From an uncultured Acidimicrobiales bacterium (lineage in GTDB: Bacteria > Actinomycetota > Acidimicrobiia > Acidimicrobiales > SHLQ01): a stretch of 64,000 nucleotides of DNA. Shown here piece after piece: positions 16,182-24,722 of this stretch. The notes under the pieces are model-generated. The model saw only the letters and a list, made by a program, of their open reading frames with translations. It was not told where the DNA came from and ran no database searches. The translations under genes were made by a program, and so were the position numbers. The DNA is taken from the NCBI GenBank assembly GCA_937922235.1, contig CAKZVC010000014.1, positions 1 through 64,000 on the forward strand, written 5' to 3'. The stretch's first letter is position 1; each line of letters opens with the position of its first letter.

Positions 16182-17063
16182 CTAGGTCAGGCCGAATCGG
16201 CCTGGGTGTTGTGCTGGATAGTTATCGTCAAAGACGTCGCTGAGCCAATTGGCCGACGCGATCACGAGCCGTGGATACAGCTCGGCTGCGATGGCCGCTG
16301 CCTCACCGCCCGACCAGTTCGGTGGTCGAGTTGCCGGCGGCGGATCGGGCCAGCGCAGGCGGATGCGTCGAAGGTCGTGCACGAGCATCGTGCGCAACCC
16401 AAACGCTGTGCGACCGTCGGTCTTCGTTCCGACCTTCGTGGCGAGCGGGCAATAGCGGTCGACGAACAACGCATAGGCATCGGCTTGATCGTTGCTGTCC
16501 ACCGCGTTGACGAAGAAGCCGTCAGCGGTGAGCCGCTCGAGCTCGTCGAACGTCGCCGTGGCGATCGCCGGTGATAGCTGAGGAGCGTGCAACGCCATTA
16601 GCTCCTTGGCGACCTCCGGCTTAACCAATTGGGATGCCAACGCGTCTCGGCCAATCCGAACGAACCCGTGCCACCGGAGAGCGTCGGAAACTCCCCGATC
16701 GAGCGAACCGGTTGGCGACCCCGGAAGAAAAACCAGCGTCCACTCCCCCGACCAATCGGGAGTATCGACGCCATAGATCCGCTCGGCGGCCTGGGTCGAC
16801 TCACGCCGCGCAAGCTCGGTGAGGTGGTATTTGCTCTGACGCCCCACCCGTTCGTTGCGCAACCACTCGTCGTTTACGAGGCGCGTCATCGACGTTCGAA
16901 CCAGACGGTCGCTGAAGCCGAAGACCGAGGTGAGCTGAAGCATCTGGTTCATCCACATCGACGCTCCCACCGGCACCAAGGTGTCGCCGATGATCGTCAC
17001 GATGACCGAGCGCGCCGAGATATCCGGCTGTTCCGCCCACTGCTCGACGACGTCAGGACCCAC
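16182..17063 (-). CDS. paaX: PaaX-family phenylacetate pathway repressor
   Basis: A 293-residue regulator with the N-terminal winged helix (SVIVTIIGDTLVPVG ... RLVRTSMTRLVNDEWL, about 18-75), the central domain and C-terminal ligand-binding part seen in PaaX. Known PaaX proteins repress paa genes and release DNA on binding phenylacetyl-CoA. It starts three bases after the paaC stop and precedes paaK, so it is inside the operon and should autoregulate. A candidate operator is found over the paaZ promoter (21571-21611). Confidence 0.92.
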   Translation of the reverse strand: MGPDVVEQWAEQPDISARSVIVTIIGDTLVPVGASMWMNQMLQLTSVFGFSDRLVRTSMTRLVNDEWLRNERVGRQSKYHLTELARRESTQAAERIYGVDTPDWSGEWTLVFLPGSPTGSLDRGVSDALRWHGFVRIGRDALASQLVKPEVAKELMALHAPQLSPAIATATFDELERLTADGFFVNAVDSNDQADAYALFVDRYCPLATKVGTKTDGRTAFGLRTMLVHDLRRIRLRWPDPPPATRPPNWSGGEAAAIAAELYPRLVIASANWLSDVFDDNYPAQHPGRFGLT

Positions 17064-17066
17064 GAG

Positions 17067-17861
17067 CTACCAGATTGCCGTCGGGTCGAGGTCGAAGACC
17101 TCACGCATCCGCGAGATCATCGGTGCGAAGTGCTCGGAGCGACCGCTGTCTCGACGGAGCTCGGATTCGGGCTTGCTGTCCGTGGGGCCAAGATCGGTGT
17201 GGTCGATGCCAAACCGTTCCGCGATGGCGGCGCGAAGTGGCTCGTGTAGTGAGCTGCTCTTTGCCGAGATCACACCAGCGGCCACGAGATCGTCTTCATT
17301 CTCGGTAACGCCGGCAAGACCACCGACCATCGGCAAGAACACGTCAACTGCCGTTCGTAGCCGGCTGATCGCCTCTGCGTTTGTTGACAGCGTGTCGATC
17401 AAGGCGTCGGCGTGGCGAAGATGAAACGTCTCTTCTCGCCCAGCTCGAACGGCAGCGTTGGCAAGTGGTTGATAGGACGAGCTCGCCACGAGGTCCCACC
17501 GCATGGCCTCGAACGTGTCGTAGATCCAGTGGCGAACGAGCGCCTCAGCCCAATCGGTTGTCGGGTATTCGGTGAAGGCACACGAGCGGTACTCACCGTC
17601 GGTTCGCCGATAGGCAAGCCGATCGATTTCGATATCGGTGGCCTCACTGTCGCTATCAGGGCCGCGGTCGAGGTCGAGCACGAGTTCGTACAACATCGCC
17701 GCATGACCCAGCTCGTCCTGCCCGATGCTTGCCAGCGCGAGGTCTTCTTCAAGGAATGGGGCAACGCCGATCCACTCGGTGTGTTGCTGACCAATGAAGT
17801 GCTCGTCGTCGGCAAACGACAATAGGAAATCGCGAAGCCCCGGAGTTACTTGTTCGCTCAT
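17067..17861 (-). CDS. paaC: Phenylacetyl-CoA epoxidase subunit PaaC
   Basis: A 264-residue ferritin-like subunit of the ring 1,2-phenylacetyl-CoA epoxidase. It keeps the helices around QDELGHAAMLYEL and REETFHLRHADALI; PaaC is the structural partner of the catalytic PaaA and does not itself hold the working diiron site in studied complexes. Its ATG overlaps the paaB stop by four bases, which fits stoichiometric synthesis of the complex. Confidence 0.94.
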   Translation of the reverse strand: MSEQVTPGLRDFLLSFADDEHFIGQQHTEWIGVAPFLEEDLALASIGQDELGHAAMLYELVLDLDRGPDSDSEATDIEIDRLAYRRTDGEYRSCAFTEYPTTDWAEALVRHWIYDTFEAMRWDLVASSSYQPLANAAVRAGREETFHLRHADALIDTLSTNAEAISRLRTAVDVFLPMVGGLAGVTENEDDLVAAGVISAKSSSLHEPLRAAIAERFGIDHTDLGPTDSKPESELRRDSGRSEHFAPMISRMREVFDLDPTAIW

Positions 17862-18133
17862 TCGGTTGCCTCCCGCGCCGCCTTGCGGCGCGCTGCCACT
17901 GCTGCTCCGTCATGGTGGCGGTGCGGCTTGTCGGCGTTCGGTGCAATGAAGTCGGGGTCGGCCACGAGCACATGCTCACGGTTGACCAACCACAAGCGGT
18001 CCCCTTCGGCTCGACGGATGTAGCTCTCACGAGCCATCACGAGCGCTAGCTCGTCATTCGCAGCGTCGAGGGCACCGGCGTGGCGGTATTCGTCGCGCCC
18101 GTCCTTCTTCAGAAACACTTCGTATATCGCCAC
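17858..18133 (-). CDS. paaB: Phenylacetyl-CoA epoxidase subunit PaaB
   Basis: A 91-residue subunit that bridges PaaAC dimers. The start is a GTG at 18133 (encoding MAIYEVFLKKDGRDEY), one base after the paaD stop; this matches the usual PaaB N-terminus and its 90-95 residue length. A longer in-frame ATG start at 18238 would overlap paaD by about 100 bases and has no similarity to the family. The conserved LVMARESYIRRAEG and LWLVNREHV segments are present. Confidence 0.9.
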   Translation of the reverse strand: MAIYEVFLKKDGRDEYRHAGALDAANDELALVMARESYIRRAEGDRLWLVNREHVLVADPDFIAPNADKPHRHHDGAAVAARRKAAREATE

Positions 18134-18134
18134 A

Positions 18135-18602
18135 TCAACCTCGCATGACTTCGACAGTTTCGGTACACGCGTCGCAACGATGTACCGACCGGCATCGGCT
18201 TGGACCAAACAGAGACTGCTCGACCATGGGCCCGCCACACAGAGGGCAATCCGGCGTGCGAGTCCCGATCTGCACAGCGACGGTGAATTTGTCCTTCAGC
18301 GCCTCTTTACCTCGCTGGCTCAGACGCTCAGGCGACCATGCTGGTGAGTACAACCAGCTCACCGATACCTCGTCGACGCCATCAACAGCCAAGACGGCGG
18401 TCTCGACGTCAGCGGCGATCATCGCGAGTGCCGGACATCCCGAGAACGTCGGGATAAGGCCAATGCCAACAATGCCATTGCGAACTTCGACGTGTTCGAG
18501 CAGACCCAGATCAACAATCGAAACTCCCGGGTACTCGGGGTCGTCGACGCTGGTAACCGCCGTGAGTACCGCAGCTTCTATGTCGAGTCCAAGAGCATTC
18601 AT
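18135..18602 (-). CDS. paaD: PaaD, DUF59 maturation factor of the epoxidase
   Basis: A 155-residue protein with an N-terminal DUF59/MIP18-type domain (DDPEYPGVSIVDLGLL; GCPALAMIAADVE) and a C-terminal Cys-rich zinc-ribbon-like tail (CPLCGG ... CDACTE). In known paa clusters PaaD is needed for epoxidase function and is thought to help insert metal or Fe-S clusters. Its start overlaps the paaA stop by four bases. Confidence 0.92.
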   Translation of the reverse strand: MNALGLDIEAAVLTAVTSVDDPEYPGVSIVDLGLLEHVEVRNGIVGIGLIPTFSGCPALAMIAADVETAVLAVDGVDEVSVSWLYSPAWSPERLSQRGKEALKDKFTVAVQIGTRTPDCPLCGGPMVEQSLFGPSRCRSVHRCDACTETVEVMRG

Positions 18603-19519
18603 GCGTTTGCCTTCGATCCATCGAGCACGTCCCTTGCCCAGGCACTCTCGTCCCAGGCGTTCTTGGCAGTCTCAATTCGCCGTGCCGAGTCCGGGCCGCC
18701 TTGGGCCAATGTCTTCTTGAGCGGTTCCCAGTCGATCGGGCCGACATCCCACTTTTTCGTCTCTTCGTCGTAGGAGAGGTCAGGCGCAGGAACCGTGAAG
18801 CCATAGCTCTGCAGCATCGGCACGAACTTCTGCACCCACTTGTCTCGCAGCACCTCGTTGCGTTCGCTCTTGATGTGCCACTTGAGCAGCACGTCGTTTG
18901 GTTTCGAGTCGGGGCCGAAAAGTTGCAGCGCCGGCCAGAACCATCGGTCGAGCGCACCTTGGAAGATTTCTTTTTGGGTGTCGGTGCCTTGTGCGATTCG
19001 CATCATGCGGTCTTCGCCGAGGCGCATATGAAAGCCCTCTTCGGAGATGATCCGTTTCAGGATTCGCCGGTACGGGCCATAGCTACAGTTCTTGAACACG
19101 GCCTGTTGACTCGCGAGCGCTGCAGCGTCGACAAGGAATGCGATGGCCACCTGGTCGCCCCAGGTTTCGGCCTTGTAGTGAAAGACGTTGTGGAAGCGGC
19201 TCTTGCCGGCCATCAGATCTTCGAGCATCTCGGTGCGCGTTTTGATGCCCATGTCGGCGGCGACCATGTAGAGCAAGTGGCCGTGGCCGATTTCGTCTTG
19301 CGTCTTGGCGAGCACGCTCATCTTGTGGCGAAGCCCGGGCGTCTTCGGGATCCAGTCGCGCTCGGTCAGTCCACCCATGTACTCGCTGTTGGCGTGCATC
19401 TCGATGAACGTGAACACCGCATTGCGGTACTCGTCGGGCATGTCGTCGTCGACCTCAACAATGCCACCGTCATCAAGAAAAGCTTCGAAGGTAGATAGGT
19501 CTTTCCAGGTACGGCTCAT
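18599..19519 (-). CDS. paaA: Phenylacetyl-CoA epoxidase catalytic subunit PaaA
   Basis: A 306-residue diiron oxygenase subunit. The start MSRTWKDLSTFEAFL at 19519 overlaps the paaZ stop (ATGA) and gives the normal length; the frame is open 33 codons upstream inside paaZ. Iron-ligand helices are visible: FIEMHANSE, QDEIGHGHLLYM and SEEGFHMRLGEDRM, with the paired E and ExxH residues. It forms the 1,2-epoxide of the phenylacetyl-CoA ring using O2 and electrons from a reductase; the usual reductase gene paaE is absent from this cluster. Confidence 0.95.
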   Translation of the reverse strand: MSRTWKDLSTFEAFLDDGGIVEVDDDMPDEYRNAVFTFIEMHANSEYMGGLTERDWIPKTPGLRHKMSVLAKTQDEIGHGHLLYMVAADMGIKTRTEMLEDLMAGKSRFHNVFHYKAETWGDQVAIAFLVDAAALASQQAVFKNCSYGPYRRILKRIISEEGFHMRLGEDRMMRIAQGTDTQKEIFQGALDRWFWPALQLFGPDSKPNDVLLKWHIKSERNEVLRDKWVQKFVPMLQSYGFTVPAPDLSYDEETKKWDVGPIDWEPLKKTLAQGGPDSARRIETAKNAWDESAWARDVLDGSKANA

Positions 19520-21582
19520 GCTGGGGCTCCGTTTACTCCGGGGGCGTTGGCGACCATCGTCAGTACGTCGTAGACGGCGGCGACCTCGCCGTCTTGGTTG
19601 ATGACTTTGGTGTCCCACGCAACCTCGCCATAGCCGCGGCCGTCGAGTTGGGTCTTTCGCTTACACGTCAACACGACGTGGATCTCGTCGCCCGCACGAG
19701 TTGGGGTGGCGAAGCGGCAGCGGTCGATGCCGTAGTTGGCAAGCACGGGACCTTCGGGCGGGTCGACGAACAGACCGGCTGCAAACGACAGCACGAGATA
19801 GCCATGGGCCACGATGCCGCCGAAGATCGGGCTGCGAGCCGCGGCCTCTTCGTCCATGTGGGCGTAGAACGTGTCGCCGGTGAAGTCGGCAAAGTGGGCA
19901 ATGTCGTCGTTGGTGACGACTCGCGATTCGGTGGTGAGCGAGTCGCCGACGGCAAGTTCATCGAAGTTCAGCTTGAACGGATGCCCCTTATCGATTGTCG
20001 GCGTTCCGGTGATGTACTCGCCAGTGATCGCCGTGAGCATTGCGGGACTTCCCTGAATAGCGGTGCGTTGCATGTGGCTGTAGACGCTTCGCATGCCTCC
20101 GAGCTCCTCGCCGCCTCCCGCTCGGCCGGGGCCACCGTGGGTCAGGTTGGGCAGGGGCGAACCATGACCGGTGCTGGCCTTCGCCATGGTTTCGTCAGCG
20201 ACAAACACTCGCCCGTGATGCGATGCAATGCCTCGGGCGAGCGACGCTATCTCGTCGACGTCGCTGCCGTACACCGAGGCGACCAGGCTTCCGTCTCCTC
20301 GGGCCACGAGCTCGATTGCCTCGTCGATCGAGGTATACGGGATAAGCGTGGCCACGGGCCCAAACGCCTCGACGGAGTGAATGACGTTGGCCGATGCGTC
20401 GGTTGCCCGAAGCAGCGTGGGCGCCACGAACGCGCCTGCGGTGCCATCAGCGCCGATGATGCGATCGTCGTCGAGGTCGGCGCCGCCCGTGAGCACCTCG
20501 GCTGCAGTTGCGAGCTCGGCGATCGACGCTCGGACTCGTTCGCGCTGTGCATCATCGACAAGGCAGCCCATATCGGTTGCCTTGCCTGCTGGGTTGCCGA
20601 GCACCACCGAACCGAGGGCGTCGGTGAGGGAGGTCGAGGCGATGTCGAGATGTTCGGAGGGCACGAAGGCTCGGCGAATGGCCGTGCACTTCTGACCGGC
20701 TTTGGTCGTCATTTCGCTGACGACTTCGGAGACGAACAGGTCGAACTCGGAAGTTCCTGGGCTGGCGCTTGGCGCCAGGATGGCCGAGTTGATCGAGTCG
20801 GCTTCGGTGGTCACGTGCACTGACTTGGCTACGAGGTTCGGGTGCGCCTTGATGACGGCACCGGTTGCGGCCGAGCCGGTGAAGGCCACGCTGTCTTGGC
20901 CGTCGAGGTGATCGAGCAAGTCTCCAGGTTCACCGCAGATCAGTTGCAGCGCACCGTCTGGCAACAGGCCGCTGTCGATGATGACGCGGACCGCCGCTTC
21001 GGTGAGGAACGCTGTTTGCGGAGCGGGTTTCACGATGCTCGGCAGGCCAGCGAGGAAGCTCGGGGCAAACTTTTCGAGCATGCCCCAGACGGCGAAGTTG
21101 TAGGCGTTGATCTGTACGGCCACCCCGGCGCGTGGCGTGCGGATATGGACCGCCCCGAACGAGCCATCTCGGGACAGCGGTTCGAACGGTCCGTCGACAA
21201 TGACGTGCCCGTTCGGAAGTTCCTTACGGGCCTTGCTGGCGTACGACAGCAGCACTCCGGCACCACCATCGATGTCGATCCAACTGTCTTTGGCGGTCGC
21301 TCCGGTCTTTGCGGAGAGCTCGTACAACGGAGACTTGACGTCGTCTTCGAGGAGCAGCTTGCCGATGTTGCGAAGGATCGTGGCCCGTTCGTGAAAAGTC
21401 AGTGCCTGCACGGCAGCAACACCGACGGTGCGTGCGTAGTGAACAGCCGCAGCGAGATCGAGACCGACTGACGACACTGCGCCGAGCGCCTCCCCTGTTG
21501 CCGCGTCGACGTACTGCTGACCGTCTCCGGTTCCCGCTGTCCATTGTCCGTTCAGGTAGCTCTCAAGAATATGACACACCAT
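19516..21582 (-). CDS. paaZ: Bifunctional oxepin-CoA hydrolase / semialdehyde dehydrogenase
   Basis: A 688-residue fusion. Residues about 1-520 are an aldehyde dehydrogenase with the catalytic Cys in KAGQKCTAIRR and a cofactor-binding AFTGSAATG loop. The last 150 residues are a MaoC-like hydratase (HFADFTGDTFYAHMD, FGGIVAHGYL). Together they open the oxepin-CoA ring and oxidise the resulting aldehyde. MVCHILESYLNGQW at 21582 is the start by homology; no Shine-Dalgarno is visible, but a promoter lies 7 bases upstream, so the mRNA is probably leaderless. It is the first gene of paaZ-A-D-B-C-X-K. Confidence 0.94.
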   Translation of the reverse strand: MVCHILESYLNGQWTAGTGDGQQYVDAATGEALGAVSSVGLDLAAAVHYARTVGVAAVQALTFHERATILRNIGKLLLEDDVKSPLYELSAKTGATAKDSWIDIDGGAGVLLSYASKARKELPNGHVIVDGPFEPLSRDGSFGAVHIRTPRAGVAVQINAYNFAVWGMLEKFAPSFLAGLPSIVKPAPQTAFLTEAAVRVIIDSGLLPDGALQLICGEPGDLLDHLDGQDSVAFTGSAATGAVIKAHPNLVAKSVHVTTEADSINSAILAPSASPGTSEFDLFVSEVVSEMTTKAGQKCTAIRRAFVPSEHLDIASTSLTDALGSVVLGNPAGKATDMGCLVDDAQRERVRASIAELATAAEVLTGGADLDDDRIIGADGTAGAFVAPTLLRATDASANVIHSVEAFGPVATLIPYTSIDEAIELVARGDGSLVASVYGSDVDEIASLARGIASHHGRVFVADETMAKASTGHGSPLPNLTHGGPGRAGGGEELGGMRSVYSHMQRTAIQGSPAMLTAITGEYITGTPTIDKGHPFKLNFDELAVGDSLTTESRVVTNDDIAHFADFTGDTFYAHMDEEAAARSPIFGGIVAHGYLVLSFAAGLFVDPPEGPVLANYGIDRCRFATPTRAGDEIHVVLTCKRKTQLDGRGYGEVAWDTKVINQDGEVAAVYDVLTMVANAPGVNGAPA

Positions 21583-21618
21583 GCGGCCAATTCTGCACGA
21601 AGTTGTGTCATTTGGCAA
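21571..21618 (-). promoter_or_regulatory. Promoter and candidate PaaX operator of the paa operon
   Basis: On the minus strand: TTGCCA (21618-21613), a 17-bp spacer, CAGAAT (21595-21590), 7 bases, then the paaZ ATG. This is a close sigma70-like promoter implying a leaderless transcript. Perfect 8-bp inverted arms ATGACACA (21571-21578) and TGTGTCAT (21604-21611), 25 bases apart, sit in paaZ codons 2-4 and inside the promoter spacer. A repressor bound there would block RNA polymerase. Assignment to PaaX is inference from operon context. Confidence 0.7.
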
Positions 21619-21632
21619 GACTGTCCACTTTC

Positions 21633-21671
21633 TCTGAGGATGGTGCACGCCCGGCGAGCATCATCCTCAGA
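21633..21671. terminator. Hairpin between the MFS gene and paaZ
   Basis: TCTGAGGATG-G-TGC pairs with GCA-T-CATCCTCAGA (one G-U pair) around an 11-base loop. It lies 10 bases past the stop of the MFS gene on the minus strand and upstream of the paa promoter, so it probably ends the lprG-MFS transcript. There is no downstream T-run on that strand, so termination would be imperfect or factor-assisted. Confidence 0.5.
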
Positions 21672-21681
21672 AAAACGTGCG

Positions 21682-23988
21682 TTAGCCGGACAGGTCGCCT
21701 AAGACGGCTTGCACGTTGCGAAGGCCGACCGCTAGCTGGTCGGCAAGTGTTTTGAGATCGGTCTCGGCAATGTCGACCTCGATTGGAATGTTGAGGTTTA
21801 CAGGAACCTCCGCCTGAACTGGCACTGTCTCGTTGATTGGCACGTCGACGTCGAGATCGATTGGCACATCCACCTTCACGGGCACGTCGACGTTGACCGG
21901 CACGCTCACATCGACTGGCACTTCGAAACCGAGGCCCGTGTCGATCTCGATCGTTGTGTCCACGGTCTGGTTGATCGGCAAGATCTCGTCGATAGTGACT
22001 ACCTCATTGATGGGGAAGGTGAAGTCTCGGTCGATGGTGATCTCGGTGTCGATCACGACCGTCTCGTCGACCGCTACCTGAAACTCGAGGGACGAGTTTG
22101 AGAAGTTCTCGAGCTCGGTAATTGCCGTATTCAGCCCTTCGGATACCTGCGGCTCGAGCTCGGCGATCTGGCGTGACACCTCGAGTACTTGAGCCGACAC
22201 GATCGCCGATCCGGCGGCGCCTTCCTCAACCTCGACCAGCTTGGCTTGGGTCTCGACGAGCTCGTCCTGAGTGTTGTTCAACGACCGCACCACCAGCCCG
22301 AGCACGACCAGCGTCCCCAGCAGCCCGATGCCCAGCATGATGACAGCCGGCTTCAACCAGCCGTCGTTCGACCGCTCGAACACGACCTCTCCCCCGGGCC
22401 CTCCCCCATCAGGTGTTGCTTCGAGACCGAGTGGTTCGGTCGGGTCTTCAGCGGTGTTCCCAGTGGTAGCCATGGTGTTCACTCCAGTTGACGAAGATCG
22501 GGCAAAGAGCGCAGCGACAAAACCGAGCACGGTGACGACGGCTGCTGCGAGGAAGGTTTCGGAGATGGCGTCGGCGGTGAGGCGGGCGGACGCTTCGGTG
22601 ATGGCTTCTTGGAAGCCGGGGTCGGTGATGGCGGGAAGTTCGAGGCCTTGACGAAGCTCGTTGAAGCGACCAAGACCCCACGCGGTGAGCCCAGCTAGGC
22701 CAACACTAAGACCGATGAGCCGGACGATCATCACGATGGCTGCCGCAGCACCGCGTTGAGTCGGAGGCGAAGCATCGACGACCGTTGCAGTTGTCGGGGC
22801 AAAGACCAAACCGAGGCCCGCGCCAAGCAGCGCCAGCTGCGCGGCGCCGATGACGTAGCTGAGGTCGGGGTTCCACGTCAGCCCCATCAGCAGCATCGCG
22901 ATCGACGCTGCGGCCATGCCGAGTGCGGTTGGAGTGCGGTAGGGGAATCGTTCAGCAAGGCGCCCGCCAACCCATGACGCCACCGCCATCGCCGCAGTGA
23001 GTGCAGCCAAGATCCAACCGGCGAGCACGGCCGAACGCTCGAGGTCGACTTCGATGGCGTTGACGAAGATCGGAACGTCGACCATCGCGATGATCAACGC
23101 CGCACCGACCAGCAGGTTTACGAAGAGGGCAATGCGAAGGTTCCGACCCCGGAAGAACGCTGGGTCGATGAGTGGGTCGCTCGCTCGACGCTGATGCCAC
23201 ACGAACGCGACGCCGAGCGCAGCCGCCACCGGGAAGAGCAAACGGAAGTCGAAGTCGCTGCCACCTTGAAGCTCATCCAGCCCGGAGACGCTCTGAATCT
23301 CGGCGTTGCCAAGCAGGGCAAGGTCGAGGACGATCAGCGTCAACGCCAACAGAACTGCGCCGGTCCAATCGACCCGCTCACTGCGTTCTTCCCGCACGTC
23401 GTCGATGCCAGCCAACGCCCACCACGCCAGCGCAAGGCCTACCAGGGCCAGTGGAATGTTGAGCCAGAACTGCCAACGCCAATCGAGGAAACGCACGAGC
23501 AGCGCACCATAGAGCGGACCCCATACCCAACCCATGGTTTCGATCGCTCCGAGGTTTCCGAGCGCCCGAGCTCGCTTGTCCTCGTCGAAGACGTCGCCAA
23601 CCACGGCCAACGCCACCGGCACCATGGCGCCACCGCCCAGCGCGGTGAGCACTCGACCGATCAGAAAGGGCGTCATAGTTGACGAGAGCGGGATCACGAT
23701 CGTGCCGATCAGAAACACCACGTAGGCCAGAACGAACAACATTCGCCGACCGATGACATCGCTGAGACGCCCGGCCAACGGCATGACCGACACGAAGGCG
23801 ATGAGGTAAACGTTGACGATCCATGCGGCATCGTCGAGCCCGTCGGGAAGCGTTAGGCCGAGGTCGTTGATGATCGGGCGCAGCATGGTGGTGACGACCG
23901 TGAGGTCATCTGCGGCCACGAAGACCGCAAAGCCAACAACCCAGAGAATCGCCGTGGGCGAGGCGGTGCGACGAGTCGGTGAGGTCAC
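21682..23988 (-). CDS. MFS exporter (DHA2/P55-like) with C-terminal coiled-coil and VP-repeat extension
   Basis: A 768-residue protein. Residues 1-500 are a 14-helix drug/lipid exporter of the DHA2 group (GRLSDVIGRRMLF motif A; GGGAMVPVALAVVGDVF motif C). Residues 501-545 are a Pro/Gly-rich linker, 547-570 an extra membrane helix, 572-635 a likely coiled coil, and about 640-742 a beta-type repeat region of alternating hydrophobic and Pro positions (VPVDVSVPVNVDVPVKVDVP). It follows lprG with a four-base overlap, as mycobacterial P55 (Rv1410c) follows lprG. An ATG at Met506 has its own GGAG eight bases upstream and an out-of-frame TGA just before it, so the tail may once have been, or still be made as, a separate protein. 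Confidence 0.85.
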   Translation of the reverse strand: MTSPTRRTASPTAILWVVGFAVFVAADDLTVVTTMLRPIINDLGLTLPDGLDDAAWIVNVYLIAFVSVMPLAGRLSDVIGRRMLFVLAYVVFLIGTIVIPLSSTMTPFLIGRVLTALGGGAMVPVALAVVGDVFDEDKRARALGNLGAIETMGWVWGPLYGALLVRFLDWRWQFWLNIPLALVGLALAWWALAGIDDVREERSERVDWTGAVLLALTLIVLDLALLGNAEIQSVSGLDELQGGSDFDFRLLFPVAAALGVAFVWHQRRASDPLIDPAFFRGRNLRIALFVNLLVGAALIIAMVDVPIFVNAIEVDLERSAVLAGWILAALTAAMAVASWVGGRLAERFPYRTPTALGMAAASIAMLLMGLTWNPDLSYVIGAAQLALLGAGLGLVFAPTTATVVDASPPTQRGAAAAIVMIVRLIGLSVGLAGLTAWGLGRFNELRQGLELPAITDPGFQEAITEASARLTADAISETFLAAAVVTVLGFVAALFARSSSTGVNTMATTGNTAEDPTEPLGLEATPDGGGPGGEVVFERSNDGWLKPAVIMLGIGLLGTLVVLGLVVRSLNNTQDELVETQAKLVEVEEGAAGSAIVSAQVLEVSRQIAELEPQVSEGLNTAITELENFSNSSLEFQVAVDETVVIDTEITIDRDFTFPINEVVTIDEILPINQTVDTTIEIDTGLGFEVPVDVSVPVNVDVPVKVDVPIDLDVDVPINETVPVQAEVPVNLNIPIEVDIAETDLKTLADQLAVGLRNVQAVLGDLSG

Positions 23989-24704
23989 TCTTCGGGCGGC
24001 ACGATCTCGAACGTCTCGCCATAGTCGCGCAGCTCAAGAACCCAGTCGCTGGTCTCGCCGTCGAACACGGTGGAGAACTCGATCCGGGCAACCTGACCGG
24101 TGAGCGGAAGAAGCCACAGATCGAGCTCGACATCTTGGTCGCGCACAAGCCCAGCGGTGATTGCTTGCATCCGCGCGGCCGGAGCGGTTCCTGTTACGTG
24201 AAACAGCGTCTCACCTTCAGGACCCTGTTCTTGGCCAACTACTGTGAGGTCGACGAGCTCGTTGATCAGCGGTTCCCATCCGCCTTTCGGGTCGAAGAAC
24301 AAGCTCGGGTCGATGTCGAAGCCCGGAGGCAGCGTTTCGAACTTGCCCGTGACCGGGTTCGACAGCCACACCTCGTCGTCGATCGCTACAGCTCCGAGCT
24401 TGGTGTTGAGCGAGTCGTTGACCGTGACCTGCAGAACAGCGTCGGCCGAGCCCGGCACGACGAATCGACCGTCGATCGAGTTGATGGCGATGACCGCTGC
24501 AGGGTCGATAAACACCGACGCTCCCGAGCGAACGAGTGCGAATCGGACGCTTGTGACATCTCCCATGGCTGAGGCACTCGTTGCCTGCAATGCCACGGGG
24601 TCAGCAAGGTCGATGACGTAGTCGGCGACGTTTTCGCTCGGCGATGAGCATCCCGCCAACGCGAGAACCGCCACACACCACAAGCTCAACCAAACCCTCA
24701 TCAT
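23985..24704 (-). CDS. LppX/LprAFG-family lipoprotein (LprG-like)
   Basis: A 239-residue exported lipoprotein; the signal ends at Cys19 (LALAGC). The mature domain has the LppX_LprAFG pattern (SASAMGDVTSVRFAL, then about ten beta segments ending LELRDYGETFEI). In mycobacteria LprG binds acylated glycolipids or triacylglycerol in a hydrophobic pocket and works with the MFS protein P55 encoded downstream. The overlap of its stop with the MFS start here keeps that pairing. Either of the first two Met codons could be used. A triacylglycerol or glycolipid export role is inference from synteny. Confidence 0.85.
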   Translation of the reverse strand: MMRVWLSLWCVAVLALAGCSSPSENVADYVIDLADPVALQATSASAMGDVTSVRFALVRSGASVFIDPAAVIAINSIDGRFVVPGSADAVLQVTVNDSLNTKLGAVAIDDEVWLSNPVTGKFETLPPGFDIDPSLFFDPKGGWEPLINELVDLTVVGQEQGPEGETLFHVTGTAPAARMQAITAGLVRDQDVELDLWLLPLTGQVARIEFSTVFDGETSDWVLELRDYGETFEIVPPEE

Positions 24705-24722
24705 GAGGGCTCACGATAGTGG

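Noticed and set aside
19594..20823. 409-codon frame opposite paaZ
   Set aside because: It mirrors the codon pattern of paaZ, has no family features and would be fully antisense to an essential operon gene.
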